Shown: positions 15,862 to 26,995 of the stretch, in pieces
Position numbering within the stretch: position 1 is the first letter of the stretch
How the letters are laid out: each line of letters opens with the position of its first letter
NCBI RefSeq assembly: GCF_900114035.1
Contig: NZ_FORP01000007.1
Location: 62,001-126,000, forward strand
DNA: 64,000 bases
From: Amycolatopsis sacchari
GTDB taxonomy: Bacteria; Actinomycetota; Actinomycetes; Mycobacteriales; Pseudonocardiaceae
Direction: 5' to 3'
Translations under genes and position numbers: made by a program
The notes under the pieces: model-generated
What the model saw: the letters and a program-made list of their open reading frames with translations, nothing else
Databases searched by the model: none
What the model was told of the DNA's origin: nothing

Positions 15862-17085
15862 TTGAGCCCCGACAACACCGTCCGGCGGACGGGCCGGACC
15901 ACGGTCGCCCTGCTCGCGGGTGTCTACATCATCGACTACATCGACCGCGTGATGATCGCGATCGCGCTGCCGCTGATCGGCGCCGAGTTCGGGCTGAGCC
16001 ACACCGGGCAGGGGCTCGTCGTGTCGGCGTTCGCGATCGCCTACCTGCTCGGCCAGCTGCCGGGCGGCCTGCTCGCCGACCGGGCCGGTGCCCGCCCGCT
16101 GCTGGTGATCTCGCTGCTGGCGTGGTCGGTGTTCACCGCCGCGACCGGGCTCGCCCCCGGCCTGGTGGTGCTGCTCGTGCTGCGGGCGCTGTTCGGGCTC
16201 GCCCAGGCCCTGTTCCCGGCGGCGTCGTTCAAGGCGCTGGCCGAACGCACCACCCGCGAGGCACGCAGCGGGGCCGCTGGGCTGATCCTGGCGTCGAACA
16301 ACGTCGGCGCGGGGCTCGGGCCCCTCGTCGTCGCGCCACTGGTGGTGCTCGCCGGGTGGCGGCACACCTTCTGGATCGTCGCGGCGGCCGGCCTGGTCGT
16401 CGGGCTCGCGCTGTGGAAGCTGCTGCCCCCACCGCTGCCCCGTGAGCTGACGGAGCCGGACGACGCGCCCGCCGCCTCGGTCGGGGTGTCGGTGGCCCTG
16501 CGCGACGGGCTCGTGCTGCGCTGCGCGCTGATGTTCGCCTGCTACAACATGCTGAACTACGGCATGATCACCTGGGTGCCGTCCTACCTCGTCGAAGCGA
16601 AGGGGATGTCCCTGGTCTCGGCGGGCGTGTCGTCGGCGATCCCGTTGCTGGTCAACGCCGTCGGGGTGATTGTGGGCGGCTGGCTGATGAGCCGCTGGTT
16701 CGACCGCAGCGCCCGGCGGCTCGTGGTGCCCGCGCTCGTGGTCTCGGCCGTCCTGCTCGTCCTGATGCTGCGAGCCGGGTCCACGACGGCCTTCACCACG
16801 TTGCAGACGCTGGCGATGTTCGTCAACGGGCTCGCGGCGATCGGCATCGTCGGCCTGCCGCTGCGGGTGCTGCCACGGGCCGTCGTCGGCTCGGGCATGG
16901 GGGCGGTCAACACGGGCGGCCAGCTCGCCGGGGTGCTCGCCCCGCTCGTGATGGGCTGGCTCGCGGACCGCTTCGGGTTCGGGGCGGCGTTCGGTTTCCT
17001 CGCCGCGACCACGCTCGCGGCGGCGCTGATCTCGCTGGTCACGCGCCAGCGGCAGGCACGGCAGGTGAAGGAGGCGGTTTCGTGA
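15862..17085 (+). CDS. MFS transporter, anion:cation symporter (ACS)-like
   Basis: A 407-residue carrier with twelve predicted helices. An early YIIDYIDRVMIAIALPLIG helix (DYxDR motif) and GGLLADRAGARPLL loop are typical of ACS-family importers of organic anions (GudP, ExuT, NanT-like). The TTG at 15862 has AAGGAG five bases upstream, which is a strong reason to prefer it to the longer open frame. It diverges from the molybdoenzyme, and its stop overlaps the GTG of the amidohydrolase (GTGA), so transporter and hydrolase are coupled. Likely imports the amidohydrolase substrate. Confidence 0.88.
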   Translation: MSPDNTVRRTGRTTVALLAGVYIIDYIDRVMIAIALPLIGAEFGLSHTGQGLVVSAFAIAYLLGQLPGGLLADRAGARPLLVISLLAWSVFTAATGLAPGLVVLLVLRALFGLAQALFPAASFKALAERTTREARSGAAGLILASNNVGAGLGPLVVAPLVVLAGWRHTFWIVAAAGLVVGLALWKLLPPPLPRELTEPDDAPAASVGVSVALRDGLVLRCALMFACYNMLNYGMITWVPSYLVEAKGMSLVSAGVSSAIPLLVNAVGVIVGGWLMSRWFDRSARRLVVPALVVSAVLLVLMLRAGSTTAFTTLQTLAMFVNGLAAIGIVGLPLRVLPRAVVGSGMGAVNTGGQLAGVLAPLVMGWLADRFGFGAAFGFLAATTLAAALISLVTRQRQARQVKEAVS

Positions 17086-18548
17086 CCACGCACGATCTGG
17101 TCATCAGGGGCGGCAGGGTGATCGATCCCGCCTCGGGCACCGACGCCGTGCTCGACGTCGGGATCACCGGCGGAACGATCTCCGCCGTAGCGTCCGGTTT
17201 GGACGGTGCGACGGTGCTCGACGCCCGCGACCGCGTGGTGGCCCCGGGTTTCGTCGACCTGCACAGCCACTGCGACGACATCCCCGGGCTGCGGCTGCAG
17301 GCGCTCGACGGCGTGACCACGGCGCTCGAACTGGAGGTCGGCAGGCACCCGGTCGCGGCGGCGTACTCCCGGGCCGCGGCTGCGGGACGCCCGGTGAACT
17401 ACGGGTTCTCGGCGAGCTGGGGCGCCGCACGGCTGGAAGTCGTCGGCGGGGTACCGGCGACGAGCACGCTGCGAGACGTCGCGATCGCGATGAACGTGCC
17501 GGAATGGCAACGGGAAGCGCCTCCGGCACTCGTCGGCCGCGTCATCGCCCTCGTCGAGGAGGACCTCGCGGCGGGTGCGCTGGGCATCGGCATCCCGATC
17601 GGCTACGCACCCCGCGTCGCGCCCGCCGAGTACGTCGCCGTCGCCGCGGCGGCGGCCCGGGCGGGCCGCCCGACCTACACGCACGCACGCGACCTCGTGG
17701 AGCAGGACCCGGAAACACCGATCGACGGCGCCGAGGAGGTCGTCCGCGCCGCGGGCGAGACCGGGGCGCACATGCACTACTGCCACGTCAACAGCACCTC
17801 CGGGTGGCACCTGGACCGCGTGCACGCCACGATTTCCCGCGCGGTCGCGGCCGGGGCGCCGGTGTCCACCGAGGCCTACCCGTACGGCACCGGGATGACC
17901 GGGATCGGCGCCGCCTTCCTCGCGCCGGAACTGTTGCCGCGCCGCGGGATGACGCCGTCGTCGATCCAGCTCCTCACCACCGGACGCCGGATGGCCGACG
18001 CGGAAGAACTGCGCCGCGCCAGGGCGGAACACGGCGACGAGTGGGCGTTCGTGCACTTCCTCGACGAGTCCGACCCCGCCGCCCACGAACTCCGGATGAA
18101 GGCCATGGTGTTCGGCGACACGGCGGTGGCGTCCGACTCGCTGGAGCCGGTGTGGCGGGGCGGTGCACGGGACCCGCTGACGTGGCCGCTGCCGCCGGAG
18201 GTGGTGAGCCACCCGCGGACCGCGGGCACGTTCGGGCGGACATTGCGGCTGCTGGTCAGGGAATCCGGCGCGCTGACCCTGTCCGAGGCGATCCGCCGGT
18301 GCAGTCTCGTCCCGGCGGAGATCGCGGCGCACGGGGTTCCTGCCATGGCGCGCAAGGGCCACCTCCAGCCGGGCGCGGACGCCGATGTGGTGGTGTTCGA
18401 CCCCGCGACCGTCACCGACAACGCGACCTACACCGACACCGTGCGGCCCACCACCGGCTTCGACCACGTGCTCGTCAACGGGGAGCCGGTGGTGCGGAAC
18501 GGTGTGCTCGACCCGGCGGCGCTGCCCGGCCGCCCCGTGCGCGCCTGA
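17082..18548 (+). CDS. amidohydrolase, D-aminoacylase/D-glutamate deacylase-like
   Basis: A 488-residue metal-dependent hydrolase. RGGRVIDPASGTDAVLDVGI at the start and APGFVDLHSHCDD (metal HxH near residues 64-66) mark the amidohydrolase superfamily. GVTTALELEVGRHPV resembles N-acyl-D-amino-acid deacylases and D-glutamate deacylase. Later THARD and HYCHVNS supply further histidines, and MARKGHLQPGADADVVVFD is the standard C-terminal beta-sandwich return. GTGA coupling to the ACS-type transporter suggests uptake then deacylation of an N-acyl amino acid or related amide. The 3' end overlaps the convergent permease gene by 74 bp. Confidence 0.85.
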   Translation: MTTHDLVIRGGRVIDPASGTDAVLDVGITGGTISAVASGLDGATVLDARDRVVAPGFVDLHSHCDDIPGLRLQALDGVTTALELEVGRHPVAAAYSRAAAAGRPVNYGFSASWGAARLEVVGGVPATSTLRDVAIAMNVPEWQREAPPALVGRVIALVEEDLAAGALGIGIPIGYAPRVAPAEYVAVAAAAARAGRPTYTHARDLVEQDPETPIDGAEEVVRAAGETGAHMHYCHVNSTSGWHLDRVHATISRAVAAGAPVSTEAYPYGTGMTGIGAAFLAPELLPRRGMTPSSIQLLTTGRRMADAEELRRARAEHGDEWAFVHFLDESDPAAHELRMKAMVFGDTAVASDSLEPVWRGGARDPLTWPLPPEVVSHPRTAGTFGRTLRLLVRESGALTLSEAIRRCSLVPAEIAAHGVPAMARKGHLQPGADADVVVFDPATVTDNATYTDTVRPTTGFDHVLVNGEPVVRNGVLDPAALPGRPVRA

Positions 18549-19881
18549 CGAGCGGGTACAGCAGGAGGATCACCGCGAGGCTGAGCACGCTCAGGTACAG
18601 CTGGGACCGCGCGTCGGCCACGAACAGCATCGACACCACCACGGCGAGGGCTCCGGCGAGGGTGACCCACGTCAGCCACGGGTAGCCCCACATCCGCAGT
18701 GTGAGCCGCTCCGGGGCCTCCGCTTCGAGCCTGCGGCGCATCCGCAGCTGCGAGCCCGCGATGATGACGTACACGAACAACGCCACCGCGCCGGCCGAGT
18801 TGATGATGAAGTAGAAGACGGTGTCCGGCGCGACGTAGCTCATCACGACAGCGACGTAACCGACCACAGTGGACACGAGGATCGCCTTCCACGGCACGCC
18901 GCGCTTCGTGGTGTCGGCGATCCATCGCGGCGCCCACGCGTGCCGCCGCAACGCGAAGAGCATGCGTGAAGCCGTGTACAGGCCGGAGTTCAGCACGGAC
19001 AACGCGGCGGTCAGCACCACGACGCTCACGATGGTTTCCGCGGCGGGGATGCCGAACCGCCCGAACGCGGCCGCGAACGGGCTCGTCCCGCTCGGCACGT
19101 CCCGCCACGGCGTGATCATCACGAGCAGCGCCACGGAACCGACGTAGAACAGGATCACCCGCCAGGCGGTGGTGGTCGTCGCCTTGGTCACGGCCTTCGC
19201 GGGCTCCTCGGACTCGGCGGCGGCGATCGTGACGATCTCCGTGCCGAAGTAGGAGAAGATCACGATGACCACGCCGTGCACGACGGAGAACCCGCCGGTG
19301 GCGAAGAACCCGTCGAGCGCGATGTTGCCCGCCGAGAACGTGCCGTGCGGCCACCAGCCCAGCACGAACAGCGTGCCCAGCACCAGGAACACCACGATGG
19401 TCGCGACCTTGACCGACGCCAGCCAGAATTCGGTCTCGCCGAACGAACGCGCCGAGACGAGGTTCGTGCCGGTCAGCAGCAGCATCAGCGCCAGGGAGAA
19501 CACCCACTGCGGCACCGCGGGCAGCCAGCCCACGAGGATCTTCGCCCCCGCGACGGCCTCGAACGCCACCACGCCCACCCAGAAGTACCAGTACAGCCAG
19601 CCGATGGTGAACCCGGCCCAGCCGCCGAGCGATTCGCGCGCGTACTCCATGAACGAGCCCAGCGCCGGGGACGCGGCGGCCATCTCCCCCAGCATGCGCA
19701 TCACCAGCACGACCAGCAGGCCGCCGAGGGCGTAGGACAGCACGGCCGCGGGGCCGACCGTGTGGATCACGGCACCGCTGCCGATGAACAGGCTCGCGCC
19801 GATGATGCCGCCGAGCGCGATCATGCGGACGTGCCGCTGGCGGAGACTCGAGCGGGGTGCCGCTCCGGCTTCCTGGCTCAT
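18475..19881 (-). CDS. amino acid permease (APC superfamily, GabP/ProY-like)
   Basis: A 468-residue, roughly twelve-helix carrier. SLRQRHVRMIALGGIIGASLFIGSG at the N-terminus (the RHxxMIALGGxIG signature) and FSYFGTEIVTIAAAESEEPAKAV in helix 6 identify the amino-acid transporter subfamily of APC that takes up GABA, proline, aromatic or basic amino acids. The ATG at 19881 has GGACGG upstream and gives the normal family length; a more upstream ATG at 19929 is less likely. It is transcribed divergently from furA, and its tail overlaps the amidohydrolase gene. Confidence 0.88.
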   Translation of the reverse strand: MSQEAGAAPRSSLRQRHVRMIALGGIIGASLFIGSGAVIHTVGPAAVLSYALGGLLVVLVMRMLGEMAAASPALGSFMEYARESLGGWAGFTIGWLYWYFWVGVVAFEAVAGAKILVGWLPAVPQWVFSLALMLLLTGTNLVSARSFGETEFWLASVKVATIVVFLVLGTLFVLGWWPHGTFSAGNIALDGFFATGGFSVVHGVVIVIFSYFGTEIVTIAAAESEEPAKAVTKATTTTAWRVILFYVGSVALLVMITPWRDVPSGTSPFAAAFGRFGIPAAETIVSVVVLTAALSVLNSGLYTASRMLFALRRHAWAPRWIADTTKRGVPWKAILVSTVVGYVAVVMSYVAPDTVFYFIINSAGAVALFVYVIIAGSQLRMRRRLEAEAPERLTLRMWGYPWLTWVTLAGALAVVVSMLFVADARSQLYLSVLSLAVILLLYPLVRRARGGRAAPPGRAHRSAPPAPR

Positions 19882-19948
19882 CCGTCCGATGGTGGCAGGG
19901 TCGGCGACTACCGGGAAAGTCCTTGACACAAAGCCGCACTGAATACGT

Positions 19949-19966
19949 CGTTATACGCCGATAACG
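19949..19966. promoter_or_regulatory. perfect inverted repeat between permease and furA
   Basis: CGTTAT-ACGCCG-ATAACG is an 18-bp perfect dyad (6+6+6) in the divergent gap. It is 68 bp upstream of the permease start and 61 bp upstream of the furA start. Position fits an operator for the permease promoter; a role in furA-katG control is also possible. The binding protein is unknown. Confidence 0.5.
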
Positions 19967-19990
19967 CGCCACCCGACCGCGTGGCGAAAC

Positions 19991-20020
19991 TTGATTTGTT
20001 CCAGACAACTGGTCTAGGGT
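19991..20020 (+). promoter_or_regulatory. furA-katG promoter, probably leaderless
   Basis: TTGATT (19991-19996) and TAGGGT (20015-20020) lie 18 bp apart as -35 and -10 boxes. The furA GTG starts only 7 bp after the -10, so transcription and translation probably begin together. The AT-rich spacer carries two small dyads, TTGT-TCCAG-ACAA and CCAG-ACAA-CTGG. Actinobacterial FurA regulators repress their own promoter at an AT-rich site like this. Boxes are read by eye. Confidence 0.55.
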
Positions 20021-20026
20021 CGTGGC

Positions 20027-22755
<2,729 letters not shown>

Positions 22756-22774
22756 TCGGGCACCACGGAGGCAC

Positions 22775-22811
22775 GGGCCCGGCCGGTCCCCCGCGACCGG
22801 CCGGGCCCTTT
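22775..22811 (+). terminator. rho-independent terminator after katG
   Basis: A perfect 14-bp stem: GGGCCCGGCCGGTC at 22775-22788 pairs with GACCGGCCGGGCCC at 22795-22808 around a six-base loop, 19 bp after the katG stop. A short CTTTC follows rather than a long T-run, which is usual in high-GC actinomycetes. It also lies just before the end of the convergent AraC gene, so it may act in both directions. Confidence 0.85.
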
Positions 22812-22821
22812 CGCGTCCCCG

Positions 22822-23565
22822 TCAGTAGCGCCGGGCGTACCAGGTGGGCGGCTCGCCGAACAGCGAACGGAAGTCGCGGACGAAGTGGGCCTGGTCGGCG
22901 TAGCCGAGGTCGGCCGCGAGCGTGGCCCAGTCGACGTCGCCGCCCGCCGCCATGCGCTCGGTCACCTCGTGCAGGCGGTACCGGCGGATGACCCACTTCG
23001 GCCCGATGCCGACGTACTCGGCGAACAGCCGCTGCAACCCGCGCACGCTCAGGCCTGCCCGCTCGGCCAGCTCCTCCACGCGGGTGATGCCCGGCTGGTC
23101 CGCGACGAGCGCGACCGCGTCGGCGGCCGCCGTGGCCCGCGGATCCGGGGCGGGCAGGCGGGCCAGCAGGAACTCCTCGACCTCGCCGACGTCCGGATCA
23201 CGCGGCAGGTCCGGGCCGAACACCTCCTCCGCCGGGACGACGCGGTCGGTCAGCGTCGAGACGGACGCGCCCAGCCACGGCCGGAAACAGCCGGGCCGGA
23301 ACGCCACTCCGAGCACGTGCCCCACGCCTTCCAGCACCCGGACCTGGTGACCGCCGGCGACGCCGTTGACGTAGGCGCGGCCGTCGTGGAAGGACAGGTG
23401 CACGTTCGGGTAGGGCACGATCTTCTGCCGGTACGGCTCCTCGTAGTCCCAGTCCACCACCCAGTACCGAGCGATCCACGGCCGCAGCGCCGCGCACGGC
23501 TCGGGGTAGCCGAGCCGCTGGTACCTCGCCCACGCCCCGCCCAGCTCGCGGGCATCCCTTTCCAC
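22822..23565 (-). CDS. AraC-family transcriptional regulator
   Basis: About 247 residues. The N-terminal domain holds YWVVDWDY, VPYPNVHLSFHDG and VLGVAFRPGCFRPWLG, the DUF6597-type AraC effector domain. The C-terminal double HTH includes VEELAERAGLSVRGLQRLFAEYVGIGPKWVIRRYRLH and WATLAADLGYADQAHFVRDFRSLFGEPPTWY. GTG 23565 is taken as start; a TTG at 23595 would add ten residues, and neither has a good ribosome site. It diverges from the mycothiol-isomerase-like gene, its probable target. Confidence 0.87.
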   Translation of the reverse strand: MERDARELGGAWARYQRLGYPEPCAALRPWIARYWVVDWDYEEPYRQKIVPYPNVHLSFHDGRAYVNGVAGGHQVRVLEGVGHVLGVAFRPGCFRPWLGASVSTLTDRVVPAEEVFGPDLPRDPDVGEVEEFLLARLPAPDPRATAAADAVALVADQPGITRVEELAERAGLSVRGLQRLFAEYVGIGPKWVIRRYRLHEVTERMAAGGDVDWATLAADLGYADQAHFVRDFRSLFGEPPTWYARRY

Positions 23566-23628
23566 GGCAGCGGATTCTATGTCGCGTTCGTTCAATACGC
23601 GCCCGCCGCCGCGTCCTAACCTGCGGGC

Positions 23629-24180
23629 ATGTCCGAAATCTCCACCGCGGCCGCTGCCCTGGCCACCGTCGTCAGGGGCATCCGGCCCGAGCAGCTGACC
23701 GGCCCGACGCCGTGCACCGAGTTCGACGTGCGTGCCCTCCTCGGTCACCTCGCCCACTGGGCCCCGTCGCTCGCCGGCGCGGGCCGCAAGCAGACCGTCG
23801 AACCCTCCGAAGTAGACGATGACGACCCGCGAAATGTCTTGCTGGACAGGGTTTCCGACATCGTCGCGGCCTGGGATACGCCCGGCTCACACGAGGGCAG
23901 CACCCACATGGGCGGGCCGACCGAGATGCCCGCCGCGCTGGTGGCCGACATGGTCCTCGGCGAGCTGGTCGTCCACGGCTGGGACCTCGCGCGGGCCACC
24001 GGCCAGCCCTTCGAGCTGCCCGAGGACCTGCTGAAGCGCCTGCACGACGGGGTGCTGGCGCACGCCGCCCAGGCCAGGGAGATGGGCGTCTACGGGCCCG
24101 AGGTCCCCGTCCCGGCCTCTGCGTCCACTTTGGACCGTATACTCGGCCTCACCGGGCGGAACCCGGACTGGGGCAGCTGA
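23629..24180 (+). CDS. TIGR03086 family protein (mycothiol-dependent maleylpyruvate isomerase-like)
   Basis: A 183-residue DinB-like four-helix protein. It opens with ATVVRGIRPEQLTGPTPCTEFDVRALLGHL, where the TPC(T/S)x(F/W)DVxxLxxH pattern is the hallmark of TIGR03086 and of the mycothiol-dependent maleylpyruvate isomerase N-terminal domain. Histidines at the end of helix 2 and in ELVVHGWDLARATG could bind a metal. These proteins are abundant in mycothiol-making actinobacteria and are thought to act as mycothiol S-transferases. It is divergent from the AraC regulator and ends 2 bp before the convergent FUSC gene. Precise role unknown. Confidence 0.85.
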   Translation: MSEISTAAAALATVVRGIRPEQLTGPTPCTEFDVRALLGHLAHWAPSLAGAGRKQTVEPSEVDDDDPRNVLLDRVSDIVAAWDTPGSHEGSTHMGGPTEMPAALVADMVLGELVVHGWDLARATGQPFELPEDLLKRLHDGVLAHAAQAREMGVYGPEVPVPASASTLDRILGLTGRNPDWGS

Positions 24181-24182
24181 TT

Positions 24183-26405
24183 TCACCGCCACCACGGCCG
24201 GTGGCGCAGGTCGGCGACGAGCATCGCGGGCGGGACGAGCTCCTCCAGGCGCCCCATCAGGTGCCGCAGGTGCTCCCCCACCCACAGCGCGCAGTGCAGG
24301 TCGTCCACCTCCGCCCCGGCCGCCCGCGGATCGCGGAACTCCGGCGGCGCCAGCACCGGCACCGCCCCGTGGTCGGTGCGGTCGAGCCGCGACGCGAGGT
24401 GGTCGTACCACGCCGCCAGCTGCCCCGCCTGCTCGGAGAGCTGGGTACGGAACCGGTCGGGCCCCGCCTCCGGGTTCGGCAGCCCCGCCAGGGAGTACGC
24501 CGTGAGCCGCGCCCGCATCGTGCCCGCGACGAGCCGCCACAGGTCGTCCTTCGGCAGGCGTTTCGAGCCCTGTTCGGCCAGGAACCCGCGCAGCGCGTCG
24601 TCGAGCCGGACCCCCGCCGCGATCGCCGGCCCCGGCTGCGGTTCCGCGGTGCGCAGGCCCAGCGCCCAGTCCACCGACTCCGCCAGGTACGCCCCGCCCG
24701 CGCGCAGGGCGTCGGCCAGGTCGTCGGCCACCACCGAGGCCGCGCCGCGGGGCCAGAACACCATCCCGACGACGAAGCTCACCGCGCAGCCCAGCGCGAC
24801 GTCCTCGATGCGCACCACGCCGATCTCCCACCCCGCCGGGGCGAGGAGGTTGAACAGCACCGACACCACGACGGTGAACGCCGCCTGCCCGGCCGCGAAC
24901 GGCAGGGCACCCGGTGCGTAGGACGCCACGAGCACCGCGATCGGCAGCGCGATCCACAGCGCGCCGGGGCCGGTGCCGATGACCAGCAGCAGCACCGCAC
25001 CGACGACGAACCCGACCACCGTGCCGAGGAGCGCGCGCAGGGCCGTCGCTCCCGTCGCCGCGGCACTCGTGCGCAGGACCGACAGGGTGCCCAGCACCAC
25101 CCAGAACCCGTGCTCGACGCCCGTCAGGTCCGCGACGGCGACCGCTGCCGCCAGCGCGAGCGCGCCCCGCACGCTGTTGAGGAACCACACCGACCGCAGG
25201 CTCGCGTGCCGCGAAACCACACCCGCCGCGGCCACCAGCCCCGCCAGCCGCCGCTCGCCGAGCGCCTCGGTTTCGAAGGTCTCGCCGTACCAGCGGCGCC
25301 GCGAACCCGGCACCGCCGACGGATCGGCGCGGTGGGCCGCGATGAGCGCGTCCGTCATCGCGGAGTGCGCCGCCACCGCCGCCGTGCGGGCGTGGAAGGA
25401 CAGGTGCACCGCGTCGGCGTAACCGTCCCCGTCGCTGTTCAGGCGCCGCAGGTATTCGACGCTCTCGCCGAGCTGCCGCTCCAGTGGTTGGAGGTCGACC
25501 CGCACGACACCGTCGTCCAGCAACCCGCCGATCTCACGCAGCACCGTCGCCGTTTCGGCGAGCAGTTTCCGTTCCACGCCGGGAATCGCGCTCAGGTCGC
25601 GGTACTCGCCGACGCTGTCGATGATCACGTAAGCGCACCATTCGAGGAGCCCGACGAGGCTGTCCATGGCCTGGTCCGGGGTCGCGAGGCCGGTGGGGCG
25701 GTACGGCGTCGAGGTGAACGTCGTCTGCAGCTCGTGCTTGGCTTCCACCACGGCCGTGCGGACCGCGGGATCGCTGTCGCCGGCCAGCGCCGCGTCGAGC
25801 TGGTCCGCCAGCGCCCGCGCGCACCGCGCCGCCGCTTCCCGCAGCGCGAAACCCGGTGCGCGGGGCGAGAACAGCAGCACCGCGGCGGTGCCCGCGACCG
25901 ACGCCAGCCACCACCCGCCGAGCCGCGCGGGAACCTCGGCGAGCGTGCCGGGAGAGGCCGCGGGCAGCACGTACGCCAGCAGCGCCGCCGTCGCGCCCGA
26001 GGCGGCGTTCGGCCCGGCGACCCCGGCGAACAGCACCGCGAACGCCACCGGGACGGTCATCAGGGAGGCGAGCAGGACCGACCCGTTCACGGCCGTGCCG
26101 ATCACGATCAGCACGCTGCTCGCGAGCGCGAGACCGAGGTGCGCGCGCAGCTTGTCCTGCCACCGCCCGCCGAACGACGCCAGCACCAGCGTGGCGAAGC
26201 CACCGAACGCGGCGAACGTCGCGACCTGCAGATCGCCGAGGACGAGGTAGCCGAACGCGAACAGCCCCGGCACGACAAGGGTCGACCGGACCGCGCGCAT
26301 CGCCGCCGGGCGGGACCACCCCGGCAGCCACGAGGGCCTGCCCCTGCCCCCCACCGCCAACGGAAGTCGCCGCCGGAGCACCACCGTCGCCGAGCCGCGA
26401 GTCAT
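24183..26405 (-). CDS. FUSC family membrane protein (aromatic acid exporter-like)
   Basis: A 740-residue inner-membrane protein with two hydrophobic blocks. Residues about 35-180 form six helices (FGYLVLGDLQVATFAAFGGFATLVL) and residues about 400-550 a second six-helix set (RGALALAAAVAVADLTGVEHGFWVVLGTLSVLRTSAAAT). Long cytosolic helical segments follow each block. This duplicated layout is that of FUSC/ArAE exporters such as AaeB and YccS, which pump aromatic carboxylic acids or similar compounds. The second block carries the fuller FUSC signature. It stands alone on the minus strand. Confidence 0.85.
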   Translation of the reverse strand: MTRGSATVVLRRRLPLAVGGRGRPSWLPGWSRPAAMRAVRSTLVVPGLFAFGYLVLGDLQVATFAAFGGFATLVLASFGGRWQDKLRAHLGLALASSVLIVIGTAVNGSVLLASLMTVPVAFAVLFAGVAGPNAASGATAALLAYVLPAASPGTLAEVPARLGGWWLASVAGTAAVLLFSPRAPGFALREAAARCARALADQLDAALAGDSDPAVRTAVVEAKHELQTTFTSTPYRPTGLATPDQAMDSLVGLLEWCAYVIIDSVGEYRDLSAIPGVERKLLAETATVLREIGGLLDDGVVRVDLQPLERQLGESVEYLRRLNSDGDGYADAVHLSFHARTAAVAAHSAMTDALIAAHRADPSAVPGSRRRWYGETFETEALGERRLAGLVAAAGVVSRHASLRSVWFLNSVRGALALAAAVAVADLTGVEHGFWVVLGTLSVLRTSAAATGATALRALLGTVVGFVVGAVLLLVIGTGPGALWIALPIAVLVASYAPGALPFAAGQAAFTVVVSVLFNLLAPAGWEIGVVRIEDVALGCAVSFVVGMVFWPRGAASVVADDLADALRAGGAYLAESVDWALGLRTAEPQPGPAIAAGVRLDDALRGFLAEQGSKRLPKDDLWRLVAGTMRARLTAYSLAGLPNPEAGPDRFRTQLSEQAGQLAAWYDHLASRLDRTDHGAVPVLAPPEFRDPRAAGAEVDDLHCALWVGEHLRHLMGRLEELVPPAMLVADLRHRPWWR

Positions 26406-26995
26406 CGCCTGATGATAGGGCGGCGCAGCACGCGCGTCACCGCCTCAGCGCGCACCCGGGTCTGGTCCGGATGCCGTGCCCGGCCGGATCTCGCCCCCGT
26501 CGCGCCCGGATCTCGACCGCCCTCGGCGCCCGGCCTTCGCGCCCGCCTCCCGTGCCCGGCCCCGTGCCCGGCCGGATCTGGCCCGCCTCCCGCCTGGCCG
26601 CATCTCGCCCGCCTCTCGCGCCCGGATTTCACCCGCCCTCAGCGCACGGCCTTCGCCCACGACCTTCGCGCCTGCCTCCCGTGCCCGGCCGGATCTGGCC
26701 CGCCTCCCGCACCACCCGCATCCCGCCCCGCCTTCGCGCCCGCGCCCGTCCCGCCCGGATCCCGCCCGCCTTCCGTGCCCGGCCGGATCTTGTCCGCCCT
26801 CCGCGCCCGCTCCCACCCGGATCTCGCCCGGCCTCCGCACCCGCCCACATCTCACCCGCCCACATCTCGCCCGCCCGCCCCGCCCGGATCTTGTCCGGAT
26901 TCCTGTCCTGCTCCGCCCGTTGACCTTCCGGGCGCGAACGCAGAAGCTTCCTGTCAACGTTGTCAGTGGCTTGTCGATGGGGACAGGAGTTGTCG
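26406..26995. other. 590-bp non-coding region before the GH2 gene
   Basis: No gene with plausible codon use and start is visible. The middle is filled by a degenerate repeat cluster (separate entry). The last 60 bp (from about 26920) leave the repeats, become less C-rich and carry AGGAG seven bases before the GH2 ATG, so the GH2 promoter is probably there. Overlapping open frames on both strands are side effects of the low-complexity composition. Confidence 0.7.
26470..26915. repeat. cluster of degenerate GGATCT-YGCCCGCC repeats
   Basis: About fourteen imperfect copies of a short unit, roughly CCGGATCTCGCCCGCC, are separated by 15-60 bp of similarly C-rich sequence. Clear GGATCT or close variants begin at 26486, 26508, 26574, 26600 (CATCT), 26624, 26691, 26757, 26785, 26819, 26885, plus two CACATCT copies near 26847 and 26862. 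CGTGCCCGGCC recurs between them. The plus strand is strongly pyrimidine-rich here. No spacers of constant length, so this is not a CRISPR array. It looks like slippage-grown repeat DNA; a regulatory or replication role is not shown. Confidence 0.75.

Noticed and set aside
26470-26915. Repeat cluster considered as a CRISPR array.
   Set aside because: Units are degenerate, spacing is irregular, spacer-like parts are similar to each other, and no cas gene is present.
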